This document shows, piece after piece, positions 1 to 8,288 of a DNA stretch of 62,700 nucleotides. The first letter of the stretch is position 1. Each line of letters begins with the position of its first letter. The notes below the pieces were generated by a model that saw only the letters and a program-made list of their open reading frames with translations, was not told where the DNA came from and searched no databases. Source of the stretch: Lachnospiraceae bacterium (GTDB taxonomy: Bacteria > Bacillota > Clostridia > Lachnospirales > Lachnospiraceae); the NCBI GenBank assembly GCA_015056795.1, contig SVFO01000025.1, positions 1 through 62,700 on the forward strand, read 5' to 3'. A program made the position numbers and the translations under genes.

Positions 1-1193
1 GCCGCCACCAACGTCAAGCATACGGTTAATGCAACCAGAACCGTCACCTGATCCAGCACCAAAAGCTTTACAAAATTTGCCGCTGCAAGCGTAAGACCAC
101 AAAACACGGCAACGCGGATTTCCTTCCACAAAACCCTCGGAACATCGACGTACTCGATCTCTCCCAGGGACAATCCACGGATCACCGTCACGCTCGCCTG
201 CCCTCCGGCGTTACCGCCCGTATCCATCAGCATCGGAATGTAAGCCACCAAAACGGCACACACGCTAAGTGCTTCCTCAAAGGAAGAAATGATGGCACCG
301 GTAAAGGTCGCGCTGACCATGAGGAGCAGGAGCCAGGGAATCCTCTTTTTATAGGTCTCCCAAACACTCGTCTTCATGTATGGCTTATCGCTGGGCACGA
401 TAGCTGCCATCTTTTCCATATCCTCCGTCGCCTCTTCTTCCATGATATCCACGATATCATCGACGGTGATAATGCCGACCAGACGATTCTCATTGTCCAC
501 GACGGGCATGGTCGTAAAGTCATATTTCTTAAATTGTCTTGCTACTTCCTCCTGGTCCATCATGGTATTGAGGGCAATGACGTTCTCATGCATGATGTCC
601 CCGATGATCTCAAAGTCATCGGAAAGCAACAGATATCTCAGGGCTACCGTACCCTTTAGGTGTCTTCCGGCATCCAGCACGTAACAAACGTTAATTGTCT
701 CGGAATCCACGCCGACCTTGCGGATTCGTTCGATGGACTCCGCAACCGTAAGATTTTCCTTCAGATCTACGTACTCCACCGTCATAATGCTACCGGCGGA
801 ATCCTCCGGATAACGAAGCAGGTGGTTAATGTCCCTTCGCGTCTCCGGGCTGGCATTTGCCAAAAGCTTTTTTACGATATTGGCAGGCATCTCCTCCATC
901 AGGTCCGCTGCATCATCCGCCATCAGATTGTCGATGATGTTCGCTGCTTCCTTTTCGGACATGGATGTAATGATCCTCTGCTGAAGGTCAACATCCAAGT
1001 AGGAGAACACGTCCGCTGCGAGATCCTTCGGAAGAATTCGGAAAACCTTCAGCATGTTTTCCTCTTCCTCGAGTTCTTCCATCCAGGCCGCAATGTCCGC
1101 GTCATTGAGTTCTGCCAAATGCTGTCTGAGCTTCGTATACTGCTTTGCCTCCAGCAGCTCTTGAAGCTCGCCAAATTCCCTTGTCTCTTCCAT
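1..1193 (-). CDS. mgtE: Magnesium transporter MgtE, C-terminal end outside the window
   Basis: This is an inner-membrane Mg2+ channel gated by cytoplasmic Mg2+. Translating the minus strand from ATG 1193 gives about 397 residues of an open frame that runs off the left edge. The acidic helical N domain begins MEETREFGELQELLEAK. It is followed by two CBS domains (for example EDSAGSIMTVEY, then VGIITVDDIVDIMEEEA). The membrane part carries the family hallmark PMLMDTGGNAGGQASVTVIR, which forms part of the ion path. A strong Shine-Dalgarno (TAGGAGG) sits 8 bases before the ATG. The family is usually about 450 residues, so roughly the last two membrane segments are missing here. It has its own promoter and a long leader, described separately. 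Confidence 0.95.
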   Translation of the reverse strand, partial: MEETREFGELQELLEAKQYTKLRQHLAELNDADIAAWMEELEEEENMLKVFRILPKDLAADVFSYLDVDLQQRIITSMSEKEAANIIDNLMADDAADLMEEMPANIVKKLLANASPETRRDINHLLRYPEDSAGSIMTVEYVDLKENLTVAESIERIRKVGVDSETINVCYVLDAGRHLKGTVALRYLLLSDDFEIIGDIMHENVIALNTMMDQEEVARQFKKYDFTTMPVVDNENRLVGIITVDDIVDIMEEEATEDMEKMAAIVPSDKPYMKTSVWETYKKRIPWLLLLMVSATFTGAIISSFEEALSVCAVLVAYIPMLMDTGGNAGGQASVTVIRGLSLGEIEYVDVPRVLWKEIRVAVFCGLTLAAANFVKLLVLDQVTVLVALTVCLTLVA

Positions 1194-1440
1194 TTTGACT
1201 TCCTCCTAATGAGGCAACGCTCCTAAGCCTCATCGGAGAAAAAGTCCGTTATGACAGGTTCTCAGGTGGGGCTAAAGGCGTTGCCAAGCTTATGAAATTA
1301 TACTTCGTACTTCGGGGAACTGCGTCCGTACTTCGACTATCACTCGACATATTAACCACCACCCTTTCCAGATAATATATATGGATAAATTCCATCCTGC
1401 AAAAGCCTTCTTTTATAAAAATCTGTCTTACGAAAGCTTC
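1194..1440 (-). promoter_or_regulatory. Long structured 5' leader of mgtE with alternative hairpins
   Basis: About 247 nt separate the predicted transcription start (near 1440) from the mgtE ATG. Two pairings compete for the same segment next to the mgtE ribosome site. GGCAACGC (minus strand, 1285-1278) can pair with GCGTTGCC (1220-1213). TGAGGC (1232-1227) can pair with GCCTCA (1215-1210), whose 3' arm ends next to TTAGGAGG. CGAAGTACG also occurs twice as a direct repeat (1327-1335 and 1306-1314). I could not match the leader to the M-box or another known riboswitch by eye. This stretch holds no other gene except the possible leader peptide. A Mg2+-responsive attenuator is inferred from the position. 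Confidence 0.5.
1249..1350 (-). CDS. Possible 33-codon leader peptide upstream of mgtE
   Basis: A small frame opens at ATG 1350 after a GGTGG-like ribosome site and ends at TAA 1249, 55 nt before mgtE. Its C-terminal part reads TPLAPPENLS, rich in proline. Known Mg2+ transporter leaders of enterobacteria (mgtL) also use proline-rich peptides, but there is no sequence relation here. The codons for LATP contain the GGCAACGC arm that can pair with the segment beside the mgtE ribosome site, so ribosome position on this frame would change the folding. It could equally be chance within a structured RNA; expression is unproven. Confidence 0.35.
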   Translation of the reverse strand: MSSDSRSTDAVPRSTKYNFISLATPLAPPENLS

Positions 1441-1446
1441 GTCTTG

Positions 1447-1475
1447 ATTGTAGACCAATTTTTTGCGAAAGTCAA
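1447..1475 (-). promoter_or_regulatory. Sigma-A type promoter of mgtE
   Basis: On the minus strand TTGACT (1475-1470) and TACAAT (1452-1447) are separated by exactly 17 bp. Transcription should start near 1440, giving the long leader. Confidence 0.75.
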
Positions 1476-1539
1476 TTTTCCAAATTTCCAAAATACGACA
1501 TGGCATTGACTTATCATCGAAATCGCCTTTATTTATATC

Positions 1540-2559
1540 CTAATCATTGTCATACGGCATGAGGAAAATCACGCCTGAAAACTGATCTGCCACTGCCAGC
1601 TTTCCCTGATAAGGAGTCAGCGCAATCGGTGCGACAGGCCAGGTACTCTCATCACTACAGGTCACCAAAGTTTTCACGTTGCCATCCTTAATGACGCGGA
1701 TGGAAGAATTTCCCGTATCTGCCACATAAATCAATCCGTCCTCACCGACAGTTACGCCCTGCGGATTCTGGAAGCAGCTCTGAGAAGCTTCTCCGTCACG
1801 AAAGCCTTCCTTGCCACCTGCAACAACCTCAATCAGCCCATCCTTAATGGCGCAGATTCTGTGATTTCCCGTATCTGCCACGTAAATCATACCCTTGGAA
1901 TAGCAAACGCCGCAGGGGGCATTAAAACCATCTGCAACCATGGTCAGGATGCCTTCCTGATCCATCTTGTAAATAGCATTGGCTCCTGCATCTGCGATAT
2001 AAAGGTTCCCCTGATCATCAGAATCTAATCCCGTAGGATTTACCAAGGTTTTCTCGCTGTCCTTATAGGCTGCCGTCCGAACAAGCTGTCCGTCAAAATA
2101 TCGAATTACACGGTTCGTACTGTCACAAACTGCCCAGCCATCCAAGTATTTTGCAACGCCCCAAGGATTCTGGAAGCGCGCCTCCGAAAGGGGCGCATCA
2201 TGGTATCCGCCAAGAGGTTCGCCATAGGCATCCTCAGGTCCTGCCTGTCCAGCAATCACTTTCGACTGTCCGTCGCGAATCTCCCAGACAGTCTTCTGAA
2301 AAGCATCTGTCACAAGCAGAACGCTGCCATTCATCACGGCGATGCCAGAGGGCGAGCCCTCAATTCCCGTCAAAAGCATGATGTCCCTTTGAATACTTTC
2401 CTCCGCACTTGGCTGATTTGCATTAGCCCCATTGGGTCCCGGATTCGTCCCGAGATCCCCTTTTGGCTCCTGCTTTTTCGTGAAAATGACAATGCAGATC
2501 ACGGCAAGAATGATGACGCCTGCAGCAATTCCCACACCCCAAAGAATTTTTTTATTCAT
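1540..2559 (-). CDS. Membrane-anchored NHL-repeat (beta-propeller) protein
   Basis: The 339-residue product starts MNKKILWGVGIAAG and has one N-terminal membrane segment (about residues 7-27). A Gly/Pro/Asn-rich linker follows, then a domain outside the membrane made of NHL-type blades. The blades are visible as repeated motifs such as LYIADAGANAIYKM, IYVADTGNHRICAI and IYVADTGNSSIRVI. Such propellers bind proteins or sugars; the ligand here is unknown. The gene follows the FecR-domain lipoprotein gene by 63 bp and looks like the last gene of that operon. The frame and domain are clear; the function is not. Confidence 0.75.
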   Translation of the reverse strand: MNKKILWGVGIAAGVIILAVICIVIFTKKQEPKGDLGTNPGPNGANANQPSAEESIQRDIMLLTGIEGSPSGIAVMNGSVLLVTDAFQKTVWEIRDGQSKVIAGQAGPEDAYGEPLGGYHDAPLSEARFQNPWGVAKYLDGWAVCDSTNRVIRYFDGQLVRTAAYKDSEKTLVNPTGLDSDDQGNLYIADAGANAIYKMDQEGILTMVADGFNAPCGVCYSKGMIYVADTGNHRICAIKDGLIEVVAGGKEGFRDGEASQSCFQNPQGVTVGEDGLIYVADTGNSSIRVIKDGNVKTLVTCSDESTWPVAPIALTPYQGKLAVADQFSGVIFLMPYDND

Positions 2560-2622
2560 GTTAAGCCTCCGCTCTCTTGTCTTTGATTTTTTTAAGCTAA
2601 AGCTTTATCGGCCGCCATGGTT

Positions 2623-5178
2623 TTATGGCTGACTAATACCATTCCCTTCCGTCTTGCCATTTCCGTTGCCGTTTCCGCCCGGTATGGTATTATAATTCGG
2701 ATTCAGCGTTCCACAGCCATGGATACAATACTGCGAGGGTGCGGCATCCGCGCCGCCGAAATCATGTCCAAGCGCAGGTATTACCTTGCCTTGGTCGACA
2801 ATTTGATGACAAGTCAAACATACCTCATCTCCCGAATATCCGTCCTCCGTACAGGTTGCTTCCTTAGCATTAATGATCTCTCGCTGCTCTGAATGTCCGG
2901 TCTGTGTTATCGTCTCGGACGGCACCGTCAGCTGACATTTCGAACAGTGCTTTCCTTCGGTGCATCCATCCTCCGTACAGGTTGCAGCCTTAGCAGCTAC
3001 GTCCGTCACCCAGGCGTGCCCCGTTGCCGCATAGTCCTCACGCTTTGTCGCAGTACATCTCGTACATTTAAAGAATTCATATCCCGGTTCTTCGCACGTG
3101 GGAGCCAAATATGGCGCAGCTGCCTGCATGTCATTATTTCGTACCCAATCATGCCCTAACGCAGGGATCTCAGTTTGCGCCACAAGCCAAGTTTCACAAT
3201 CCGGGCAAAAGACGCCATTGGTCAGTCCCGGCTCATCACAGGTTGCCGCATACCCCTCTACCGTTTCACCATGATGTCCTGGTGCAGGAATGGTTTCCAT
3301 ACCTGAAAGCGTTGCGTGGCAAACTTTGCAGATTACGCCTTCCGTATGACCATTTACGGTACAGGTGGCCTCCACTGCTTCTACACTCTCTGGCGTATGT
3401 CCCGTCGGCTGAATCGCTGCCCGACCAGACAGCGTGATGCCGCAAAAAGCACATTGCGTTCCAGGTTCATATCCATATTTGGTACAGCTTGGTTCCACTC
3501 TGGCAACATTCACCGCCTGATGGCCTACGATGGGAGTCTCCTCCTGTGCGACCAGAATCTCACCGCAGACTGAGCAATGGCTTCCTGCCGTCTTGCCCGT
3601 ATGCTGACAGGTTGCATTCACGGCCACATCCTCTACAGCCTTATGTCCCGTTGCAGGAACCTTTTTCTGCGCTACCAAAATTTCCTCACAGGTCGCGCAG
3701 TGAGACCCCTTCGTCAGGCCATCCTCCGTACAGGTTGCAGGAACGGCAGGATCCGTCACCACGGTATGAACGTGCTCCACGCTGACAACTTCGATGTCGG
3801 GCATGCGAAGCTCACCATTGTTAATAAACTGTCCCTCATCAACGTTATTCAACACGCCTCCAAGCCAAAGACTTCCGTTATTTGTCAAAATACCATAATT
3901 CTGAATGCTTCCCTTACTTCCAAAGGAAGTCTTTCCATTCAGGTTCAGACTCTTCCCTGCAGGTACGGTCAGAACCTCTTCGCCTTCCTTGTCTACAAAT
4001 CGCAGTTTCCCCGCGGGCTTCTTCTGGTCAAAGAACATTATCCCCTTATTTTGCTTCAGGGAGGAGGTCACCTTTTCCAACGCTGAATTCTTTACGATCG
4101 GCACAAAAGAAACCAGCTGCGTAAGACCGCTCTCACCCTCGCCAAAGACAAAGCTTCCGCTGACGTTGACCGTCAGGTACTGCTCATTGTCCAATGCTTC
4201 CTGCACCTGCGGAAGGGTCGGATCCGTAAGCTCGCAGGTCCTTAACACAGAATCGTCAACGAAGAACATTTCGTCGACCGTCTCCTTCTTTGCGATCCAG
4301 GAAGCATCCTCGCTCTTCACCTTAGCGACATAGTCCTTGCCCTGTTCCTCATCCTGCTTTAACCGATCCTCATAGAGGCCAATGATCTTGGGAGAAGAAA
4401 GCACGTTGCCGCGAATAATTCTTCCCTGAAGGTTGGCGCTTGCCGCGATCTCCTGAATAATGTAAGCGGGAATCTCCTCCTCCGTAAAGCTTCTGATGGT
4501 GATGTCCACGCGTTCGTTATCGTTTTGTTTCTCCGTAAATACTGCCGTGGTCGCCATCTGTCCAGCTCCCACCAGCATGGACTTGGAAACGCCAGTATAG
4601 GGATCCGTCACCGTCACCCAAACCTCACCGTCTAAAACATAAATCTCTGAGGTTAGAAAATCTATGATCCGAACAAATCCAGAGGTCCCGCGAATACCCG
4701 TCACCATGGTGGAAGTGCGGATGTTCATGCTCTCGTAATCCTCCAGATGCCTTGCGACGTTAAAGAACATTTCTCCAGAGCTAAGGTACAAGGACATCTC
4801 ACTGTCCTCCTTGCGCACCTCCACGGACGAAAACTGCCCGAGCTTTGCCGCCCTCGTATCATCCAATGCCAAATAGGCATAGCTCGCCTCTTTTGTCGTC
4901 ACGCTATGACCATTGTAGAGGAACATACCCTCCATCGGTTTTACGTCATTGCCGCTCTTGCTTTGTACGCCAATGTTTCCCTCAATTTTCGCAAGCTCCA
5001 CGCTTTTTACTACCGTTTCGTAGCCCTGCTTCACCTGCGCAATTTCCGTTTTATTTGTCTCCCGCCCTACATTTCCAGTCGTTGGCGTATTTGTTTTTCC
5101 CTTGCCTGAGGAACAGGCCGTCATCAGACAAAGTGCGATGGTTGCAATCCAAAACAATCCTTTGTTTCTTCTGCTCAT
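2623..5178 (-). CDS. FecR-domain lipoprotein with eight C-terminal Cys/His repeats
   Basis: I chose ATG 5178 (MSRRNKGLFW) because it follows GGAAGGAATAAG and lies one base after the stop of the HD-GYP gene. The product is 851 residues. It starts with a signal peptide ending in a lipobox (LMTAC) and should be lipid-anchored on the outer face. A FecR-like domain spans about residues 60-210 (near TMVTGIRGTSGFVRII). A middle region follows, then eight tandem repeats of about 40 residues at roughly 470-808. Each repeat follows C-x3-G, then C-x2-C, then a closing G-H. FecR domains usually pass signals to ECF sigma factors, but no sigma factor is adjacent. The repeats may bind metal or cross-link; neither is shown. 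Confidence 0.8.
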   Translation of the reverse strand: MSRRNKGLFWIATIALCLMTACSSGKGKTNTPTTGNVGRETNKTEIAQVKQGYETVVKSVELAKIEGNIGVQSKSGNDVKPMEGMFLYNGHSVTTKEASYAYLALDDTRAAKLGQFSSVEVRKEDSEMSLYLSSGEMFFNVARHLEDYESMNIRTSTMVTGIRGTSGFVRIIDFLTSEIYVLDGEVWVTVTDPYTGVSKSMLVGAGQMATTAVFTEKQNDNERVDITIRSFTEEEIPAYIIQEIAASANLQGRIIRGNVLSSPKIIGLYEDRLKQDEEQGKDYVAKVKSEDASWIAKKETVDEMFFVDDSVLRTCELTDPTLPQVQEALDNEQYLTVNVSGSFVFGEGESGLTQLVSFVPIVKNSALEKVTSSLKQNKGIMFFDQKKPAGKLRFVDKEGEEVLTVPAGKSLNLNGKTSFGSKGSIQNYGILTNNGSLWLGGVLNNVDEGQFINNGELRMPDIEVVSVEHVHTVVTDPAVPATCTEDGLTKGSHCATCEEILVAQKKVPATGHKAVEDVAVNATCQHTGKTAGSHCSVCGEILVAQEETPIVGHQAVNVARVEPSCTKYGYEPGTQCAFCGITLSGRAAIQPTGHTPESVEAVEATCTVNGHTEGVICKVCHATLSGMETIPAPGHHGETVEGYAATCDEPGLTNGVFCPDCETWLVAQTEIPALGHDWVRNNDMQAAAPYLAPTCEEPGYEFFKCTRCTATKREDYAATGHAWVTDVAAKAATCTEDGCTEGKHCSKCQLTVPSETITQTGHSEQREIINAKEATCTEDGYSGDEVCLTCHQIVDQGKVIPALGHDFGGADAAPSQYCIHGCGTLNPNYNTIPGGNGNGNGKTEGNGISQP
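2755..3760 (-). repeat. Eight tandem coding repeats (Cys3-GH units)
   Basis: The repeats encode units such as ATCTEDGLTKGSHC followed by a second Cys and ending PATGH. Spacing is close to 120-135 bp. Units vary in sequence, so this is an old expansion rather than a fresh slippage tract. Confidence 0.8.
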
Positions 5179-5179
5179 C

Positions 5180-6634
5180 TTATTCCTTCCCCTCCATCCA
5201 TGCATTGCTCTGATAAAACAACTCTAAGATGTCTCCGTCCACTTTTCCCTCCGAAACCATGCTTCGAAGAATTCCGAATGCCTTTTCAGGAGGCATTGCT
5301 CTTTTGTAGGGTCTGTCATTCGCCGTCAGTGCGTCATATACGTCCAAAATGGTAAGGAGCCTTTCCTGGAAGCAGAGGTCCTCCCCCGTCAAATGCTGCG
5401 GATACCCTGAACCATTCAGCAGCTCATGATGGTTGGAGGCCCACCGCGTCACGTGACTATATTCCTTGCTGAAGCTGATTCTCTCCAGCATCTTCTTGGT
5501 CAGCACCACGTGGCTCTCCATGATGGAGCGCTCCTGTGCCGTCAGCGTTCCCTTTCGAATGGATAAGGTCTCCCTCTCGCTGTCGGTCAGCCAGTGCTTC
5601 ACCTCGCCATCCTTATCGACGTACTCTCGCTTAGCGATGTCTTCAATCTTTTGCAAAAGATCATCCTGTAAAAAGCCTGCCTTGTTTGCATTTTGAATGT
5701 CTTCCAAAGCGACCTTTAGATCTTCCTTTGTCTTCTCATAGGCTTCCTTCGTGCAAATCCCCTTCAGCCATTCGATCTCGCTGAGCAGCTCAATGAGCTG
5801 AAAGCGCTGGCAAATGGCATCCTCAAAGCCCTCAATTCGTGTGGATTTATCCATGATGGAAAGCGCAATGCCAAGCTTTCCAACGTCGTGCAGCCAAACG
5901 GCCATGAGAAACTCCCGTTCCGTCTGCGGCTCCATGGCGTAAGTTGATCCTGTCTCGCGAAGCCAAGTCAAAAAGCGCTTTCCGTATCCCGCCATGTTCC
6001 TTGTATGATTTGCATTATAGGGACTTCTTGCATCGATGGCCGTCGAGAGCACCTGTACCATGGATTCCAACAGTCTAGTGATCTCACGGCTATAGTTCAG
6101 GTTCGTCAGACGAATGGCCGCCTGCGAAGCCAAGGATTGAATTACGTGCTCATAATCCTGTGCAAAGGCAACGGTCTCTCCGCTTTCATTCTTTGCATTC
6201 AGGAGCTGCAGGACACCAATTGCATCTCCCTTGTCGTCCAACATCGGAATGACTAACATGGACTTTGTCCGATAACCCGTCATCTGGTCATATCGCCTCG
6301 GCCCAGAGAAGTCAAATCTCTCATCCTCATAGACATCCGCCACATTGATCAAGGCCTTCTCTAAGGCTGCCCTCGCGCAGACATTCGTCGGCTTCAAGGC
6401 AACGGGTGGCAGTTCAATCGCCTGTCCATGTCCGCCGCGGTCAATCCCTAAGGACAGCGTAACCATAATGTGGAAGGTTAATACGTCATTTTCCAAAATA
6501 TATAAAGTTCCGCCATCACAATTCGTAAGGTCCATCGCGACATCCACGATTTCCCTCATCAAGCTGTCACTGTCCGCATTGGCTGATAATTCAATTCCGA
6601 TTTTTAAAAGTCTTTCAATGTCCAATGTGTTCAT
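5180..6634 (-). CDS. GAF and HD-GYP domain phosphodiesterase-like protein
   Basis: The start at ATG 6634 (MNTLDIERLL) overlaps the stop of the upstream gene as ATGA, so the two are translationally coupled. The 484-residue soluble product has a GAF sensor domain (about residues 5-180) and a C-terminal HD-GYP domain. HD-GYP enzymes hydrolyse cyclic di-GMP or related dinucleotides. Visible motifs are YNANHTRNM, WLHDVGKLG (about residue 249), ESHVVLTKKML, HHELLNGSGYP (about 400-410) and ILDVYDALTANDRPYK. About 95 extra residues separate HDVGK from the next conserved helix. The usual Asp in HHExxDGxGYP is Asn here, so activity should not be assumed. Confidence 0.88.
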   Translation of the reverse strand: MNTLDIERLLKIGIELSANADSDSLMREIVDVAMDLTNCDGGTLYILENDVLTFHIMVTLSLGIDRGGHGQAIELPPVALKPTNVCARAALEKALINVADVYEDERFDFSGPRRYDQMTGYRTKSMLVIPMLDDKGDAIGVLQLLNAKNESGETVAFAQDYEHVIQSLASQAAIRLTNLNYSREITRLLESMVQVLSTAIDARSPYNANHTRNMAGYGKRFLTWLRETGSTYAMEPQTEREFLMAVWLHDVGKLGIALSIMDKSTRIEGFEDAICQRFQLIELLSEIEWLKGICTKEAYEKTKEDLKVALEDIQNANKAGFLQDDLLQKIEDIAKREYVDKDGEVKHWLTDSERETLSIRKGTLTAQERSIMESHVVLTKKMLERISFSKEYSHVTRWASNHHELLNGSGYPQHLTGEDLCFQERLLTILDVYDALTANDRPYKRAMPPEKAFGILRSMVSEGKVDGDILELFYQSNAWMEGKE

Positions 6635-7431
6635 AAATGATAAATTTCTCCCTGTCTGCCAAACACACATTGAGGAAATTTCTTAATAATTTTACATTCA
6701 AGAGCATCCAGCTGTTCATCCGTTGCCGTTGGATCAAAATGCACCAGCACGGTCTTCTTTGCTCCGCATGCTGCGCCCAAGGCTGCACCCTGTCCCTGCG
6801 TGCTATGCCCCCAGCCACGCTTTTCCGCGGCATCATCATCATTCAGCTGACCGTCACAAATCAGCAGGTCACAGCCCTTTGCAAACTGCTCCAGTGCCGC
6901 CCTGGCATCCTTCGTCAGCTCGCAGTCCACGGCATAGACAAGCGTTCGTTTCCCGTCCGTAATCTTAAAATGCGTAACGCCTCCAGGATGATTTCCCTCC
7001 AGCGTCTCCACGCTAAGATTACCAATCTTGAAGGAGCCCTTGATGGAGACATACTCCAGTCCCTTGGAGATTTCTTCCAGATGAACTGGCCAGAAGGGCG
7101 GTCCATAAAGTGTATGCAGAATTTCCTGACAGCTTTTCCCCTCATGATCAGCCATATAAAGCGTCATCTTCTTGTTTGGATCCGCCAATTCCTTCCACTT
7201 GCAAAGACCAATCAGATGATCTAGGTGCGGATGACCGATCAAAATATGATTCTCCTCTCCGGCAATGCCATACATGATGCCACTGCCTGCATCCAGAAAA
7301 ATCACATGCTTCCCAGCCTCCACTCTGACACAGAGCGTATCGCTTCCAAATTCATGGTATTCCTTTGGCGTGACTGCCATGGAGCCACGCACGCCCAAAA
7401 GCTCAATTTTCCAACAATCCTTCGTTTCCAT
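6631..7431 (-). CDS. Metallo-beta-lactamase-fold hydrolase
   Basis: The product starting at ATG 7431 (METKDCWKIELLGVRG) is 266 residues. An upstream in-frame start at 7500 would overlap yigZ by about 40 bp and is less likely. The motif HPHLDHLIGL is the HxHxDH zinc site of the fold. Further ligands are probably in GNHPGG, AVDCE and the late LVHFDP. The protein resembles stand-alone MBL-fold hydrolases acting on phosphodiesters or cyclic nucleotides, but the substrate cannot be read from the sequence. It lies between yigZ and the GAF-HD-GYP gene, overlapping the latter by 4 bp, which suggests a joint function. Confidence 0.8.
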   Translation of the reverse strand: METKDCWKIELLGVRGSMAVTPKEYHEFGSDTLCVRVEAGKHVIFLDAGSGIMYGIAGEENHILIGHPHLDHLIGLCKWKELADPNKKMTLYMADHEGKSCQEILHTLYGPPFWPVHLEEISKGLEYVSIKGSFKIGNLSVETLEGNHPGGVTHFKITDGKRTLVYAVDCELTKDARAALEQFAKGCDLLICDGQLNDDDAAEKRGWGHSTQGQGAALGAACGAKKTVLVHFDPTATDEQLDALECKIIKKFPQCVFGRQGEIYHL

Positions 7432-7459
7432 GTTTGCCCAATCAACCCCTGTTTGTAAC

Positions 7460-8104
7460 TTATGTTGCCGATTCTCTTTGCACGAACTCAACGTCGCCAA
7501 GCTTTTCCGTCTTTACACGCGCCGCCGTCCCCTCCGTCAGTTCCTTTAAAAAGCCTTCCGTCTCTTCCTTCGCAAGCGTTACCTTAAGTCGCACCTTCTC
7601 CGCATACTCGCTGCTCGTCGGCTGCACGCCGCGATTTCCAAGCAGGTATAACACCTTACCGATGTCGTTATACTCTGCCTCTATGAGAAGCCCCGTTCCC
7701 TGACGCATGACGCCAATCTCGCACGCCGCAAGGCCTTCCTTGACCGCCTGCGTATAGGCTCGCACAAGGCCGCCCGTCCCTAGGAGCACGCCGCCAAAAT
7801 AGCGTGTCACCACGACAGCTATATTGCGGACTCCCGAGCCCAGAAGTACCTCCAGCATGGGCCGTCCCGCGGTTCCAGAAGGCTCGCCGTCATCACTGCA
7901 GCGAGTCAGTTCCCCTCTGCTTCCGATGCAAAAGGCGCTGCAATTATGTCTGGCATCCCAATATTTCTTTTTCATTTCCTCGATAAAGGAAACCGCTTCT
8001 TCCTCCGTCTGTACGCTTCGAACGGTTGCAATGAAGCGGGATTTCTTTTCTTCATATTCTCCTTGTCCGCCAGACAGGAGAATCCGATAGGAATCGTTTC
8101 CCAT
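7460..8104 (-). CDS. yigZ: YigZ/IMPACT family protein
   Basis: The 214-residue protein has the IMPACT (UPF0029) N-terminal domain: KKSRFIATVRSV, DARHNCSAFCIG, DDGEPSGTAGRPML and RYFGGVLLGTGGLVRAY. A C-terminal ferredoxin-like domain follows. Eukaryotic IMPACT modulates translation under amino-acid stress; the bacterial role is unsettled. The length matches the family (about 210). It has its own promoter and is the first gene of the run down to 1540, ending 28 bp before the MBL-fold start. Confidence 0.92.
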   Translation of the reverse strand: MGNDSYRILLSGGQGEYEEKKSRFIATVRSVQTEEEAVSFIEEMKKKYWDARHNCSAFCIGSRGELTRCSDDGEPSGTAGRPMLEVLLGSGVRNIAVVVTRYFGGVLLGTGGLVRAYTQAVKEGLAACEIGVMRQGTGLLIEAEYNDIGKVLYLLGNRGVQPTSSEYAEKVRLKVTLAKEETEGFLKELTEGTAARVKTEKLGDVEFVQRESAT

Positions 8105-8144
8105 AATTGCCCAAAGTCCCCCAAATTACAATCATAATTATCAT

Positions 8145-8173
8145 AACATATTTACCAATTTTTGTGAAGTCAA
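8145..8173 (-). promoter_or_regulatory. Promoter of the yigZ operon
   Basis: TTGACT (8173-8168) and TATGTT (8150-8145) on the minus strand are 17 bp apart. It stands back to back with the penicillin-binding protein promoter. Confidence 0.55.
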
Positions 8174-8215
8174 GCCTTCCAAAATCTTAACTTTTTATTA
8201 AGGGAAAAGTTGTTC

Positions 8216-8244
8216 TTCACATTTTGTCCATAATTTGGTATACT
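8216..8244 (+). promoter_or_regulatory. Promoter of the PBP gene
   Basis: TTCACA (8216-8221), 17 bp, TATACT (8239-8244). The start codon follows 44 bp later. Confidence 0.65.
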
Positions 8245-8288
8245 ATAGCAGAATATGGACTTTTTGTTCATTCAGAAAGGACAGGATT

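Noticed and set aside
660..1226. Plus-strand frame of 188 codons at the left edge
   Set aside because: The minus strand here encodes MgtE with CBS domains and signature motifs; the plus frame has no similarity or ribosome site.
1194..1440. M-box (ykoK) Mg2+ riboswitch
   Set aside because: The leader sits in the right place, but I could not find the conserved M-box core. An Infernal search would settle it.
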